A stretch of 64,000 nucleotides of DNA, taken from contig NC_052474.1 in NCBI RefSeq assembly GCF_009730915.1, positions 3,073,501 through 3,137,500 of the forward strand, written 5' to 3'. Each line of letters begins with the position of its first letter. The first letter of the stretch is position 1. Source of the DNA: Dioscorea cayenensis subsp. rotundata. Its lineage: Eukaryota; Streptophyta; Magnoliopsida; Dioscoreales; Dioscoreaceae. Below the pieces are notes generated by a model. It made no database searches and was not told where the DNA came from. It worked only from the letters and a program-made list of their open reading frames with translations. Below are positions 50,640 through 64,000 of this stretch, piece by piece. The position numbers and the translations under genes were made by a program.

Positions 50640-53600
50640 CTCTCATACCAAGCATCAACTCTGACAAATTTTACTTTTAAGATCCATCACCCCAAGACAT
50701 CCTATTAGATGATCGCTCTGATGAAGAACTACTTACTGGGGCGAAGATGAGGATCTTCTAGAGGATGAAATTGCAGATGATGATCATTTTCTAGAAGAAG
50801 AAAATTTTAACCAATCTGAACATGTTTTACATTCCTCCGATATGGGAGATGTTCAAATGATTGATACTCTACCTGATTCTTCCATAGTTGAAAAAGCTGA
50901 AGAAACAGGAATGGGGAATATTCCAGAACAACACCCCACTGTCCCGAGGCAAATTAGAAGACGTGACAGACCTAAGAAACCTTCTGGACACTGGAATGAA
51001 GAAGTAGGATTTGTCCCACCCTCCTAGATCTTCAAAGAAGAAAATACCTGAAGATTCACGAGAAGGTATGGCTAGCCTTATTAATTCTATATTTTCATTT
51101 TGGACTGATGCTCAACTTAATTATAGCAATTCTTGTGGCATAAAATTTCTAGGATCTCCTAATCATAAAACTAAATGCCTAGAAAAAATCCGTTCTATTG
51201 AAGAGGAAAGAGCTTCAAAATCCTCTAAAATTCATGGATCTCCCTCGAGATCTAATATTTAGATCTACTTCCTTTTTTATGAAAATTCTAAGCTAGAATG
51301 TTATATGTCTAGGCAGATCTCTAAACGCCACCTAGTTAAAGATATCATTTTAACTTCACAAGTAGACATAGTTTGTTTTCAAGAATCCAAACTTCAAGAG
51401 TTTCATTGCTCAACTTGGAGATTGATAGGAGGCAAGCGCTTTGATACTTTTGATTTCTTGCAGCGCTTGGGAACAGCTGGAGGTATTATTATTGCTTTGG
51501 GACAGCTCTCAAGTTCTCAGATCTTTAATTAATAAAGGATCTTTCTCCATCACTATAGGATTTACTAACAGAGCAAACAACTATGACTGGGCTCGTATCA
51601 GTGTTTATGGCCCAAATTCTACTTCCATTAGATCCGACTTCTGGAATGAACTTTGTCTCTTAAGAAACCTTATCTCTATTCCTTGGGTGATTTGTGAAGA
51701 CTTCAATACTATGTTCTCTCTAGAAGATGAAAACAAAGCTATTATCTATCTAAAAGATGTCTCTACTTCTCAAAATCTCTTATGTGAGCTTAATCTCATT
51801 GATCCACCTATTAACAGGCGAAGATTTACTTGGACTAATGGTCAATCTGACCCTATCTAGATTCGATTAGATCGATTTCTATACTCCCACAATTGGCCTC
51901 CCATAATTGGTCTTCCTTAAATCCCAGATCTACACAATATATACTCCCCAAACTCGGGTCAGATCACTCTTCTATTTGTCTTGATTTTGGAGAACATTTT
52001 CTACGATCTCGAATATTCAGATTTGAAAAATTCTGGTACTCCAATTCCCAAATAGAAAACCTAATTCAGGACTGGTGGATGGAAATTAATCCTGAAGGAT
52101 GCGGAGCTTTTATTCTTTCTAAAAAACTAGCACATTTGAAAGCTAAACTTCGCATTTGGTCCAAGACTACTTTTAGAGCCTCCAACCTTCTTAAAAAAAG
52201 CTTACTTGCAGAACTAAATTCCCTTGACATCATTGGTGAAAGTAGATCCCTCTCAGAGGAACAGTCCAATCGACTTTCCCAAATCCGATCTGAGCTTTTC
52301 ACTATACTAAATCAGAAAGAAATTTACTAGAGACAGAGATCCAGAATCACTTGGCAAGATGGGAACTCAAATACAAAATTCTTCCATCAAATAGCAAACG
52401 GAAGGAGAAACAAAAACCATATTTCTCGCATCTGCCATAATGGACAATGGATTAAAGGAAATGTGCAAATTGTCAAATCTTCAATGATCATTTTCACTCA
52501 CTTTTTGGCACTTCTTTATCAAACAGATATCTTCTAGATTGGCAATTCTTATTTGACTATAAGGAAAGAGTTGATCTCTCACAGCTTGAGTTACCTTTCT
52601 CCTTAGATGAGATAAAACAAGCAGTCTTTGACCTAAATGCAGATAAAGCCCCAGTCCGGATGGTATCCCTATCTTCTTTTTTCATAAACATTGGACCATC
52701 CTTCAGGATTCATTAGTTAAAATTTGTGAAGACTTCTTTGAAGGTTCAATTAACTTCGAGCGTCTAAATTGGATTCATATCATGCTCATAGCTAAAAACA
52801 ATGCTCCAGGGGAAGTATCGGACTTATGCCATATTAGCCTAATCAATTCCACATGCAAAATCATTTCCAAGATCTATGCTTCTCGTCTGAGCATAGTGAT
52901 TAGTAATCTGGTGAATGAATCTCAATCTGGTTTTACTAAAAGAGAATGTGCATTGCGGAAAATATTATTAGTTCTCAAGAAGTAATCTTCAATCTACAAA
53001 AACAGAAACCACTTGGCTATGTCTACAAAGTATATTTTGCAAAAGCCTTTGACTCTTTATATTGGAATTTCCTTCTTAATGTTCTTGCTGCTAGGGGCTT
53101 TGGACCTAGATGGTTAACTTGGGTTCACACTTTTAGTACCGCAAAGACACAATTCATCATTAACGGATCTACTCAGGGATATATTCGTTGTAAAAGAGGT
53201 CTGCTGACAAGGATACCCTTTATCACCTCTTCTATTCGCATTGGCAGCAGACGTCCTGAGTGCAATGTTTACTCATGCTCTTAGATCCAAAGTTTTAGTC
53301 GGGTGTTCCTTTAGACCAATCTATAAACATCCGTCATCTTCAATACGCAGATGATCTGCTAATATTCTCAGCTGGAGGACAAGAATATCTTCGAATCATC
53401 AAATTAATTCTCTATCTTTTTGAAGGGTCTGGTCTCTCCATAAATTACTCGAAAACTTGTTTGTACTCAAAAAATTATGGCTTCCAACCACATTTTACAT
53501 CTGCCAGGATCCTAAAATTGTCCCAGAAATTGTCTACCTATAACTTACTTAGGGATTCCTATCTCGAGATGAAGACCAAGATGTCCAGATTGGGCAAAAC

Positions 53601-55165
53601 TCATTGGAATGGTTCGTTCTAGGCTCACATCCTGGAAAGCAACTTACTTATCCTTAGGTGGCCAATTAACTCTCATAAATTCCAAGATTTCAACAGTTCC
53701 AGTCTATTGGATGTCGGTTTTCAAACTTCCCCGTGGGTGATATAAGAAATAGATCAAATTCGAAGAGACTTCTTATGGAAAGGACCAGATTTGGGTTCCA
53801 AAGGGATTAGATTAGTAGCCTGGAATAGGATCTCCAGGCCCCGTAACATGGGTGGATGGGGAATTCTTAATCTTTAGGAATTCAATAAAGCTCTCCTTGG
53901 GAAATGGTGGTGGAAACTCTCTTGCAACCCAAATAGTGGTTGGACTAAAATCATCCAAGCCAATTACCTAATTAGATGCTCAAATGGAATCTTATTTCAC
54001 AATCCTCCCAGAAATAAATCCTTCTTCTGTGTAGGAATAAACACCACTCTACTATCTTTTCAGCTCATGCATCTCCAAATCTATCAAAGTGGAGCAAACA
54101 CTTCCCTTTGGTTTGACCGATAGCACTTTAGGCAACCACTTAAAGATCTTTGACCATCTCTTTCTCATGATTGTACTTCTTCTTGGATAAATAGTAGACA
54201 ATTTTTCCAGCATCTAAATACCCCATATATTCTTTTTAACTCAGCCTCTTTAGATGAGTTATCCCCTATATTGGAAATTATCCCATATTGTTCCAATTTT
54301 CAGGATGATCTACACATTTGGGCATTGAAAAAAAGTGGAACATTCTCAGTCAAATTCTTTTACAAGTTCCTCATAGACGGTGGAATGCATAGTCAGCTTT
54401 ATCCACACTTCTGGAAAATTCGTTATCCAAGCAAAATAACTCTATTTTGTTGGCTAGCATTGGAGGATAAAATTCTCACTCTAAACAAATCTTTTCAAGA
54501 AAGGGTGCAACCTTCTAAATTCCATAGACACTTGTGTTCTTTGCCACAAAGCCACTAAGAAACTGGATCATCTTTTTCTAGACTGCGTTTTCTCATAATG
54601 AATTTGGGATTTCTTCACCAAAATCTTAGATTCTAATTCTTCTCCACATTCAATTCCAAAGCTTTGGCCTAGTTGGTTACCATCTCTAATTCCCCAACAT
54701 CGAAGTCTCTGGGATCTTACCTCTCGAGCCATCTTGTGGAATATTTGGATTGAACAAAATACTCACATTTTTCACTTAACTGCCTTATCCTATTACACTA
54801 TAATCTTTAAAATTGCTAACATGCTTCTTTCTTGGTTTCCAACAGCTACCTCTCAACGAACCATCTCAACGGATTAAGCGCTCTCTCAATTTCTTAAGCG
54901 CAAGAGTCTCAACCCAAACTACCGATTCAGATCTTGACTTAGCACATGAGTAGGACTCTCCGTCTGACAGCCTAGGCAGGCTTGTGGCGTTAGACGGTGT
55001 TCTTCACCAGCCCAACTGTTGTTTATCTTTTTATTTCATTTTGTTATCTTTTGTTTTTGTTCCTCATCTCTGGTGAGAGTATTTCTCCTATATTTCCTTT
55101 TCATTTTTATTTCAATAAAACTGTGGTTTATCCACATTTATTTTTTTTTTAAAAAAAAAAACTAC
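50640..55165 (+). mobile_element. L1-type LINE, long but decayed, about 4.5 kb
   Basis: Parts in order: an acidic then basic region (RQIRRRDRPKKPSGHWNEE, near 50950) typical of plant L1 proteins; an AP-endonuclease domain at 51300-52000 (VDIVCFQESKLQ, ISVYGPNS, EDFN in place of GDFN, LGSDHSSICLDF); reverse transcriptase at about 52600-53500 with SLINSTCKIISKIYASRL and the catalytic QYADDLLIFS at about 53341-53370; GGWGILNL and ALLGKWWWKL near 53850-53930; and a zf-RVT region at 54270-54600. The 3' end reads GTGGTTTATCCACATTTATT and then T/A runs at 55140-55160. Many stops and frame changes break it, so it is inactive. The very 5' end (ORF1) is not recognisable. Same family as 15745-17060. Confidence 0.9.
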
Positions 55166-58100
55166 TTCATAAATTTGTTATACAAGAGGGTTCATAATTG
55201 CCAAATCCTAAACATACATTTTTCATCAGAATAAAAATAACACTAAAAATGAAAAGAAGGTCGTATTGTTTGCTAAAGTTTAGAGAAACTTCATACTCTG
55301 TTCACATGACATATATCAGATACCACAACTTATTAATTTACAACAAGATCCAGCTCATAAGACTATTTGGCTATTTTAAAGTCTTTCACTCTCATTTGAA
55401 CTCGTGGGACACAGTTGGTCAAACAAAAGCTTTTTATATAACTTAATAATCTAAAAAGTTCTTTATTTTTTCTAAAAAAAAAGTTTTTTATTCAAAAATT
55501 CAAAGCAAACAACACTAACATGCTTCGAAGAAAAATAAACGTAGATTCAATCAATATCTTCTTCCATTCACATTTTGATTCTAATAAAAAATTAATCATA
55601 TTTTTTACTGTAGGTCTAGACATGAAAAGATTTAAATTGAAAAAACTTACTATAACAATTATACATAGTATAAACTTCATGTATATCTTCACTCGTATTG
55701 GAGAAAGCTCTTTTCCATGAGAAATTGGACTGATCATTCCATACACTTTACATTGATAGAGATTGTGATGGAATAAATCTTAGATAGTAATTTCTTGAAA
55801 GCACTCCTGCCTTGTACTCAACCTTCTCACCTCTTTTATAGAACATTCTCATTATAGGATTGTCCAACCATCATGCATGTACCCAATATTTCTACACAAT
55901 ACTTGTCTTGTTTCTTCATTTTTTTCATTTGAATTGCACCTAGTGTGTATTGTTCTTGTAACCAATTTAGCTCTGTTTTTTTAATATATTTTGGGTTGTT
56001 TATATATTTTTTTAAAGAAAAATGTGCATAATATTTTTAAAAAAAACATAATTTCAACTTCAACATGTAATTTTCAAAAAATTATTCCAAAAAATTTATT
56101 TTTTTAAAAAAATACTATTATTAATTAAAAAATACATAATTAAAAACTTCTCTTCCGCAAGATATATATATTGAATTATACTTTTACTTTCTTTTTTTAT
56201 ATAAAAATAAATAAATCACAACTTTATTGATAAAAAGAAAAAAATGACAAAAAACAATGAAAGAAAAAAACAACATGAGGTCTCTTAACCGCGGTGTGGC
56301 ACTTGAAACAAAAAAAAGGAGATATTTATGTTTCCCGTCTCATATATTTCTTCACGAGTGATTATCATTTTCATAAATTTTTTTTCTTAATTAAAAATTT
56401 AGCTTGTAATAATTATTATTATTTTTCTTTCCCAACACCATCCCTAACCTAACATTGTCTTTAAAAAGTAATTAAAATTTTGAAAACATGTTCACAGGAC
56501 CATGTATCACACGTTATTAGATGAAGACAAGTCTTGATAAAACGTGTTAATTAACCCAGTGACCAGCTGAAGTACTGATGTCAGTCCAAACCTAGTCAAC
56601 TTAAATACTGCTTGTTTTTTTGGACTTGGACTTATTTTATCGCCAAATTTTCTTTTTTAAAAATAATTTTAGCAATGAAATACTCAAATACAACTTTTTT
56701 TTTAATATATATATATCAGTTTGATGTGCCGCTTGGCAATTAGACAGATCCCTTGTGTTTGATTTGTTCAAATGATAAATTTTCCACTTGGTCTACGCGC
56801 ATTCCCACTTTTTTGGAGAAAATTTAAATATATATATATATTCATTACCTTTGTCGGTGGTTCTCCTCTCTATCTATTATTATTAGATTGAAAGAAGAGT
56901 ACCATGGTGATGGAGATATATTATTTATATGTTTCTAAAAATTAATATAATTAAATTTAAAACTAATGCAATAACACTAGAGTCAAATTTCTGATTTTTA
57001 CATGGAAATTAAGTGTCTTAACCTTGATCAATAACAAATTAATTAACAAAAACATATGATAAAATATTTAACATTGTCAATTGTTTTAAAAATATAAAAA
57101 TTATGAAAAAAAAGTAAAATATGAAGAACTCTTAGTAGGGAGAAAATTTATACGCGTAATCATAATTTAGCAATGATATACAAGATAATAAAATATCAGT
57201 ATGTTATTTATAGTCTAATTGAGTGATTGATTAATGTAGTCAATTGATAGGGATGACTTTTTCATTGTGAAAATGCACACTATTCTTGAAAATTTGCCAG
57301 CATTGTGACCAAGTCCTTTGCAAACTTTGACAACTTGACTTATTTGGCAAGTTAATTTTAAATTAATAAGCACCCCTCAATTGACAAAAAAAATAAGCAC
57401 CGCTCAATTTTAAACAATATATCAATATATATATATATGATTAATTGGAGGCTATACTAAATAGTAAAATAAAAGGAATAATTTCCCATGAATTGATGAT
57501 TTTTTATTTTCATTTTTATTTAATTTAAGAAATTAAAAATCAATGTTTTCTTATTTAATTATGTTAATAAATCATGACATTGACAACCACTACAAATTAA
57601 CAATGCATGTCAATGTGGGGAATCTTTCTAAGTGAACACAGTTGTCTTTAGGTTCATAACTATTTTAATTTGTTTTTAGAGAAGAACATTACTTTATTTT
57701 ATTTTATTTTTTAATCTGGATTGAGTAATGATTAATTAATTATAAAGATCAGATGCCACGTCTCTGCAAAGTGATTAAACCTACCAAACCAATCTGTATT
57801 TAAGACTATAAACTAATCAAGTAGATCTCATCTTATTTCAAGTGTGATTTTAGTCCTTTTTGGGAAATATAGAAATCTATTCTGAATTATTTGGACCAAA
57901 CTCAAACTTTCAATTACTTAAATTTACATATTTTTAGGATTTTCATAATTTTGGATTGATAATAAAATTTACTTTATTGTTCTTATTGATACCCATCACT
58001 CTAAAAACATTTTAATAGTTTCCTTGTAAAATGTTTTGTTTTTTAAAACTTTTACAATTTTTTTAGGATGTATAAATCAATAAACTTGATTTTTATTAAT

Positions 58101-58440
58101 TCAAGTTAGAATATAAGCCATTTAATTAATGATCTTTAAATCAATAAAATAAACACCTCAATGCAAGAAAATAAGACAACTAATAAATCTTGATTTATTA
58201 GTTAACACAATAACTAAAAATGTTTAACAATTTAACAAAATAATAAAAATTAATTATTAAAAATTGAGCTCTTTTTTTTAATCATAATATATATATTGAG
58301 TAATTTTTTTATATAATAGTTTTAATATATATATATTTTAATTAATGATATATAATTTTATAGTTGGGTTTTGTTGAAGGTGGAGGCCCTCTCCCTCTGT
58401 TTCAAAGAAAGTCTTCAGCTTTGAGGCTTTGACCCAACCC
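55166..58440. other. AT-rich intergenic DNA upstream of the CDPK gene
   Basis: Over 3 kb with short (TA)n tracts (56713-56725, 57424-57439, 58322-58336) and no recognisable gene or complete element. Opposed open frames at 55492-55746 have no protein features. Confidence 0.55.
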
Positions 58441-58623
58441 ACGCCTTGGCTTCTCCTCCTTCGCCCCTCCTTTCCCTCATCCTTCTCATCTCCTTCTCAA
58501 TCACCCTCCAAATCCCTCTGAATCCTCTTCCCATTCCCATCATTCTCGCCATTCCAAGCACTTCTACATATATATTGATGATAATATCCAAAAAAAGCTT
58601 AGCAGCCCCCTCAGCGTCCCAGG
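58441..58623 (+). promoter_or_regulatory. CDPK leader, strongly pyrimidine-rich
   Basis: A run of about 110 bases of CTTCTCCTCC/CCCTCATCC-type sequence immediately precedes the start codon region, as in many plant leaders. No clear TATA box was fixed; a (TA)n-rich stretch lies at 58320-58350. Confidence 0.5.
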
Positions 58624-61600
58624 ATGGGCTCGTGCTTCTCCATCACCGCCACCAAGGTCACCGGATCCTCTTCCTCCTCTGCAAACCAGGCCGCAGCCCG
58701 GAATGACAACCAGAACCCCAGAGATGCTAACAAGAATCCATCCCCGCAGCACCATGTCCAGCAGAGAGATCCCAAGGGGCAGCATCGGAGGAGGGGTAGC
58801 GGCTTGGTGCCATGCGGCAAGCGGACGGATTTCGGATATGATAAGGATTTCGATAGCCGGTATTCGATCGGGAAGTTGCTTGGTCATGGGCAATTTGGTT
58901 ATACGTTTGTCGCCACTGATAAAGCCAATGGAGATCGTGTCGCTGTGAAGCGGATCGAGAAAAATAAGGTAATTTTTACGGGCGTGGAATTCGTCTCTAT
59001 TTGTGGAAAGTTTCCCCCTTTTCGAGTTTATTTTCTCAAAGATTCGGATTCTCCATGCTCTACTTTTTTCTTGTTTGTTTTTATGGCATTTGAATGTGAT
59101 TCTTCTAATCATGTGTGAGCTTTCGCGGCGTTAACATGGAATTAGAATTACTATTATATGAATATTTATTTTATCCATTAGATTTGTATTTGCAAGTGAC
59201 CAAAGTGATTCATAAATCTGACGGATTTCACCAAATTGATTTTTGGATGTTTTATTAAAAAAAAGTTGATTGAAAGCATTGCCTGCGCTAAGATCTGTCA
59301 TATATTGGTCCTATATGGCTATATATTGCATTAAACAGTGGTTAGTCATTTCCCTTTGTTCTTTATGAATGCAGGAAGAATTTCATCAACCACTAGAGCA
59401 AATGGTCACCACGAAGTTTGGACATTCGTGTTGGTCTAAGCATCACCCCCCTAAACCACAAATCTTATCCTTCACCTAGAAGGATTTGATCTTGGTCGGT
59501 AGGAGTAGATTCAAGAGAGAGATCACTCATGTCAAATGTGGCATGTTTGATCACTCCAGAATTTAGTAGTACTAGTGGATCAGGTTGTTTTGTTGTGAAG
59601 AGAAAATGGTTTGAGAACTTATCTACAAATGGAATATGGAATATAATCATGACAAGTATTGGCCACCAAAGTCAAAAAATGAAAATACTCACCTTCTAGA
59701 TGTCATAAAGTGATTTGAGGGATAGTAATTACTTAATTATTGCTCAAATAAGTTCTGTTGGCTGATATCCTGATCAGACGAGATTAGATAATGTGGAATG
59801 GAGGGAAGGTTGGATATGTCAGAATGACATGGCTTCTCACTGCTACTTCTCAAAATGATACCCATGGAAATGATTATGCATCTCTTTTGCTTATAGTCAA
59901 ACCAAGTGCAGTTACATAATTTCCAAACTTACTATTTTTTTTTAAAATTGCTTAGATTAAATTCCAATTTATTTAGATTTCATGAACTCAAACAAAAATG
60001 TCAAATTATTGGCAATGCACGAGCTTGAATCTCTTTGAAAGCTCCAAACTTTTCCCAGTCTCAAGTTAAGCCAATTAAAACATAACCTGATTTAGTGGGC
60101 TTGGGTTCAGGTTCATCTGAAGGAAATATTCTGCGGTTTTCATATGTTTTAGCTCCACATCCAGTCCTTGTATCCGAAATTTCATCATTGGAGGGGCTTA
60201 CTGGGGTTGAGACTAGGTTAAATTTAGAGTTTATTTACCTGGTTGGAGTGTTCTATGCTGCTTTTGTGAGAAATCTTATCCACTTGCAATTTGTAAAGAA
60301 AATTCAACAGCTTCATGCTCTTAATTTGGTGATCTGAGAATGTTTATCTATGCTTTTGAGCTTCTTGCACAAGGGACGGAACTCCATTTATTAGGTGACT
60401 ATTTCTTCTTTATCTTGTTTGTTGCTTGGAAGCATCAAAGTTAAATATTAGTGATGACCGTTTTTATCTAGGAAAAATAACATTTACAAGAGGTAAGTAT
60501 GGGGAGCATGCAGGCTTTTCAGTTATTAGTAATTATTGACTTCTATTTGAGTTTAAATATAAACAAGAACAACAGTTTGCCAGCTTGTACTTTGTAGGGC
60601 TCTTTTGTTTGCAAATTGTTCATTGATGTGTTTTCAGCCATTCTTATGTGTGGTAGATGGTACTTCCCATAGCCGTTGAAGATGTGAAGCGTGAAGTGAA
60701 GATACTGAAAGCTTTGAGAGGTCATGAAAATGTTGTCCACTTTCACAATGCATTTGAAGATGATAATTATGTGTATATAGTAATGGAGTAAGTTTCTTAC
60801 CCAATGTATATACCAACGCCACTTCTTGATTCCTTCATAATTATTTTTTATTACTCATCCTGTACATTGTTTTGCGAGAAAATCATGTATTATGTCCTTT
60901 TTTTTTTTATAAATCTGTCGTACATATGCATATTTCTGTAATCAAGGAATTTCATATTCTTGCCCTCATTGTTTTAACATTTTTGATGTAGAAGTGCAGA
61001 CTTTTTTAAGCTGTTAAACTTTGCTTTCTATGATTTGTTGACAAATTCTGAATGCTCTTCAGAATGATAATGACTGTTTCTCTTCCATTTGCTGTCTTTA
61101 GATTGTGCGAGGGTGGTGAACTACTGGATCGAATATTGGCCAAGTAAGACTCCATATTTTCTCATCTTTAGTGTTTGTTGTTCTCTGCCTTCTTTGTGGC
61201 GGAAGAACTCTTTGCTTTGTTTCCACCCTTCTCTATTGTATTGATGCACCAGTTACTAGTTTTCTCTTTATCTGTAATTTTGAAGTTTTGTTCAACATAT
61301 TAATAGAATTTCCAGCATAAATAATTGTGGAACACTTCTTACCATGGGCTGGGCCACTCAATGCAGAAAAGACAGCCGTTACAGTGAGAAAGATGCTGCA
61401 GTAGTAGTGCGGCAGATGCTTAAAGTTGCCGCTGAGTGCCATCTTCGTGGTTTGGTTCATCGAGACATGAAGCCTGAGGTGAGGTTCAAACACAAACTAG
61501 GACAAGAAATTCACCTAGCAGATTATATAACATCATGAATATTTTTGCTTGCAGAATTTTCTTTTTAAATCAACAAAAGAGGATTCACCTCTTAAGGCAA

Positions 61601-64000
61601 CAGATTTTGGTCTTTCAGATTTCATAAAGCCAGGTCAGTGTCTGACAAGGTGAAAGCATTGCAATTTAGGTTTTTTTTTTTTCTTTTTAAATACATCCAT
61701 TTGGTGGAAGTTTGAGTGAATGATTCCTTGTAGCATAGGCGCATAAGCATGACATTCTTCATATGACTATATTGTAGGAAAGAAATTCCATGATATTGTT
61801 GGCAGCGCCTATTATGTTGCTCCAGAAGTTCTGAAACGCAAGTCTGGCCCTGAGTCAGATGTGTGGAGCATTGGTGTGATAACATACATTTTGCTTTGTG
61901 GGAAGCGCCCCTTTTGGGATAGAACTGAGGATGGAATATTCAAAGAGGTAATGAGAAATCCTTATATTCATCATAATATCAAGTTGCTGCATTGAAGTTT
62001 CAAATTGTTATATTTTTTGCTGTCCTTTGGTTTTAGCTTGAGATAAATCATTTAGTGACCTACTTGTCATAGTTAAGCTATAGCCTTCTTTTTCTACGGT
62101 GCTTTGCAGGTCCTAAGGAATAAGCCTGATTTTCGGAGGAAGCCTTGGCCTAGCATAAGCGATAGTGCTAAAGACTTCATTCAGAAGCTATTGGTAAAGG
62201 ACCCTCGTTGCAGGCTGACTGCCGCCCAAGCTTTGTGTAAGTAATTGAACTTCTCCTTTGCATTCTTTTTTTTTTTTAAAATAAACATATGAACAAAATT
62301 TCATGTCATGTTTAAAGGGTGCCTAATTGTATCTATTTTTTGCTTCGATCTGATGTTGCATTTCCTTTTCTGCTTATTATGTTTATATGAAAGATTTCAT
62401 TTAACATTGGCAGTCTATTTCCATCAGTAAAGCTATTTAAGACTGTGTTCATTTCCTCCTGACAACTGGTTACTTTTGTAGCACATCAATGGGTGAGAGA
62501 AGGGGGAGTTGCATCAGAAATTCCTATAGATATATCTGTGCTATCTAATATGCGCCAATTTGTGAAGTACAGCCGTTTGAAGCAATTTGCACTCAGGGTG
62601 AGCAATTCTCTATTTACCTTAACTCTGATTTAAATGAAGAATTGCTTCATTATTTCCTAATGTTCTTGATCCTATGCAGGCATTAGCAAGTACACTCAAT
62701 GAGGATGAGATAGCTGATCTCAAAGACCAGTTTCAGGCATTTGATGTGGACAAAAATGGCGTAATCAGTCTTGAAGAAATGAGACAAGTAAGGGTCACGC
62801 GAATATGTACATCTTAGTTATACTTTCACTCAGCTGCTTGATGTAAGTGTGGTAGCTTCATGATTTTATAGCGCACCATTTGTTTACCGTGAGCAAGCTA
62901 TGTGGCACTGTTGCAAAATTAGTTACCAGTTGTTTTGCTAGCGGATCCTTAAAAGAACAGAGTTTGCATAAAATAAAGTATATGCTTCCGATTTCGTGTG
63001 CACTTTGGCTCGTAAATATAAAAGTAGGGTACATGCTTGTTTGCAAAGATTAGGCTCGGGATTATTACAAGAATTCTTTACAGAAGAAGAAGAAATTTTT
63101 TTCTTTGATCTTCTCTCAAGCTCTTTTTTGGGCACATACAGGAAGCATATCATGTATAAATTTAAAATTATTGGTCATCATATATGCCTTTTATCCTGTT
63201 TCGATTTACTCCTATTATTTTAAAATTTGACGGGATAATAATTCTACTCATAGTTTATGTGCATATGAAAATTGATTTCTACCATTTTATGTTCCACAAT
63301 GTGGACTTTGCCTTCAATTTGCTGAGCTTCAAGGTTGATAAATTGTATGACACATAGTAAGGACTTATTGCTATAGATGGAGAATTTGTTATTCATGTTC
63401 TTTTTATAAATGATATGCAACTCCACTCACATGGAAGCTATTATGGTGACAATTATGCAGGCTCTTGCAAAAGACATCCCTTGGAGATCAAAGGAACCTC
63501 GTGTTTTAGAAATTCTTCAAGCGGTACGCACCAAACTACAAAAGCTTGCCTGGTTAGAGAGGAATTTTTTTTTGTTTCATAGTATATCTTGCTTAATTGA
63601 CCAGACACTACAAAGAACTCCCATATTTTACGTGTTTAAATTTACCACACATTTTCCTCCTAATCTTTCACCACTTATTTGTTCTTCACTACATATTTTG
63701 TCCAAAAACATTTTACTGCTTGGAAACAAAATTTATATTGCTCCTTGGGCAGATCGACAGCAACACAGACGGGCTAGTGGATTTCTCTGAGTTTGTTGCA
63801 GCAGCACTACATGTGCGTCAGTTGGAAGAACATGATTCCGAGAGGTGGCATTCACGGTCTCAAGCTGCTTTCGAAAAATTTGATGTGGACAAAGATGGAT
63901 ACATCACTCCCGAGGAACTTAGAATGGTAATTCTTTTTATGTTTGCGAAATTCATAATCCCTGTGTACTTCTCTTCTGTTCAATTGCTATGGACGTTGTT
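58624..64000 (+). CDS. CPK: Calcium-dependent protein kinase, group IV (CPK28/16/18 type), partial at window end
   Basis: Ser/Thr kinase activated by calcium. Exons seen: 58624-58968, 60657-60787, 61102-61143, 61367-61478, 61555-61633, 61778-61947, 62110-62236, 62482-62597, 62680-62787, 63461-63523 and 63753-63926, all GT-AG and in phase; the rest lies beyond the window. MGSC predicts N-myristoylation at Gly2 and palmitoylation at Cys4, hence plasma membrane. Kinase: GHGQFGYTF (about 87-95), VAVKR (Lys109), [20 protein letters not shown] and VAPEVL. The autoinhibitory junction reads [20 protein letters not shown], followed by EF-hand loops [26 protein letters not shown] and [21 protein letters not shown] and [14 protein letters not shown]-like wording place it with Arabidopsis CPK28 and rice CPK4/18, linked to immunity tuning and stem growth. 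No frame defects in the visible exons. Confidence 0.95.

Noticed and set aside
59465-59650. Minus-strand frame within CDPK intron 1
   Set aside because: Isolated 61-codon frame without a recognisable domain; the intron otherwise looks ordinary.

Overview
This window is nuclear DNA from a flowering plant. It holds spliced genes with GT-AG introns, plant-only families (FPP filament-like protein, SAUR, a calcium-dependent protein kinase, a WW-less Pin1), a MIR156 precursor and a plant L1-type LINE. Several coding exons are strongly GC-rich (GMD, SAUR, first exon of RPL8) inside very AT-rich intergenic DNA. That contrast suggests a monocot, perhaps a non-grass one, but this is inference.

Layout: 0.7-7.65 kb, an FPP long coiled-coil gene on the minus strand with a long intron-containing 5' leader. 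8-18 kb, AT-rich intergenic DNA with a SINE-like element, a LINE 3' tail, a 60-bp tandem array and a truncated LINE. 18.2 kb, an intronless SAUR gene. 21.6-24.5 kb, ribosomal protein L8 (uL2), whose single intron carries a Tourist-like MITE and a 0.4-kb tandem duplication. 25.3 kb and 48.6 kb, two members of one uncharacterised family of small membrane proteins. 27.8-28.05 kb, a MIR156 gene. 29.9-30.5 kb, a hAT-type non-autonomous element with a perfect 8-bp target duplication. 30.6-34.6 kb, DUS3-like tRNA dihydrouridine synthase, followed by an unidentified exon pair. 36.8-37.9 kb, GDP-mannose 4,6-dehydratase. 38.9-41 kb, a Myb/SANT-like DNA-binding gene. 44.4-46.3 kb, the Pin1-type prolyl isomerase with a strong hairpin just upstream of its start. 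50.6-55.2 kb, a long decayed LINE of the same family as the 16-kb copy. 58.6 kb to the window end, the first eleven exons of a group IV CDPK (CPK28/CPK16/CPK18 type).

The genes form no operon or pathway; they are ordinary independent plant loci. The most notable global feature is that four otherwise well-preserved genes (FPP, RPL8, DUS3-like, GMD) carry six single-base reading-frame breaks. Every one is an apparent extra base at a short run, and removing the extras restores the expected family lengths (261 aa for RPL8, 690 aa for DUS3-like, 381 aa for GMD). This pattern points to uncorrected insertion errors in the assembly rather than to six real mutations. The second global feature is the number of local tandem duplications in introns and flanks. 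I found no convincing new biological system. The best leads are the hairpin leader of Pin1, the conserved unknown membrane-protein pair and the orphan exon pair after DUS3.
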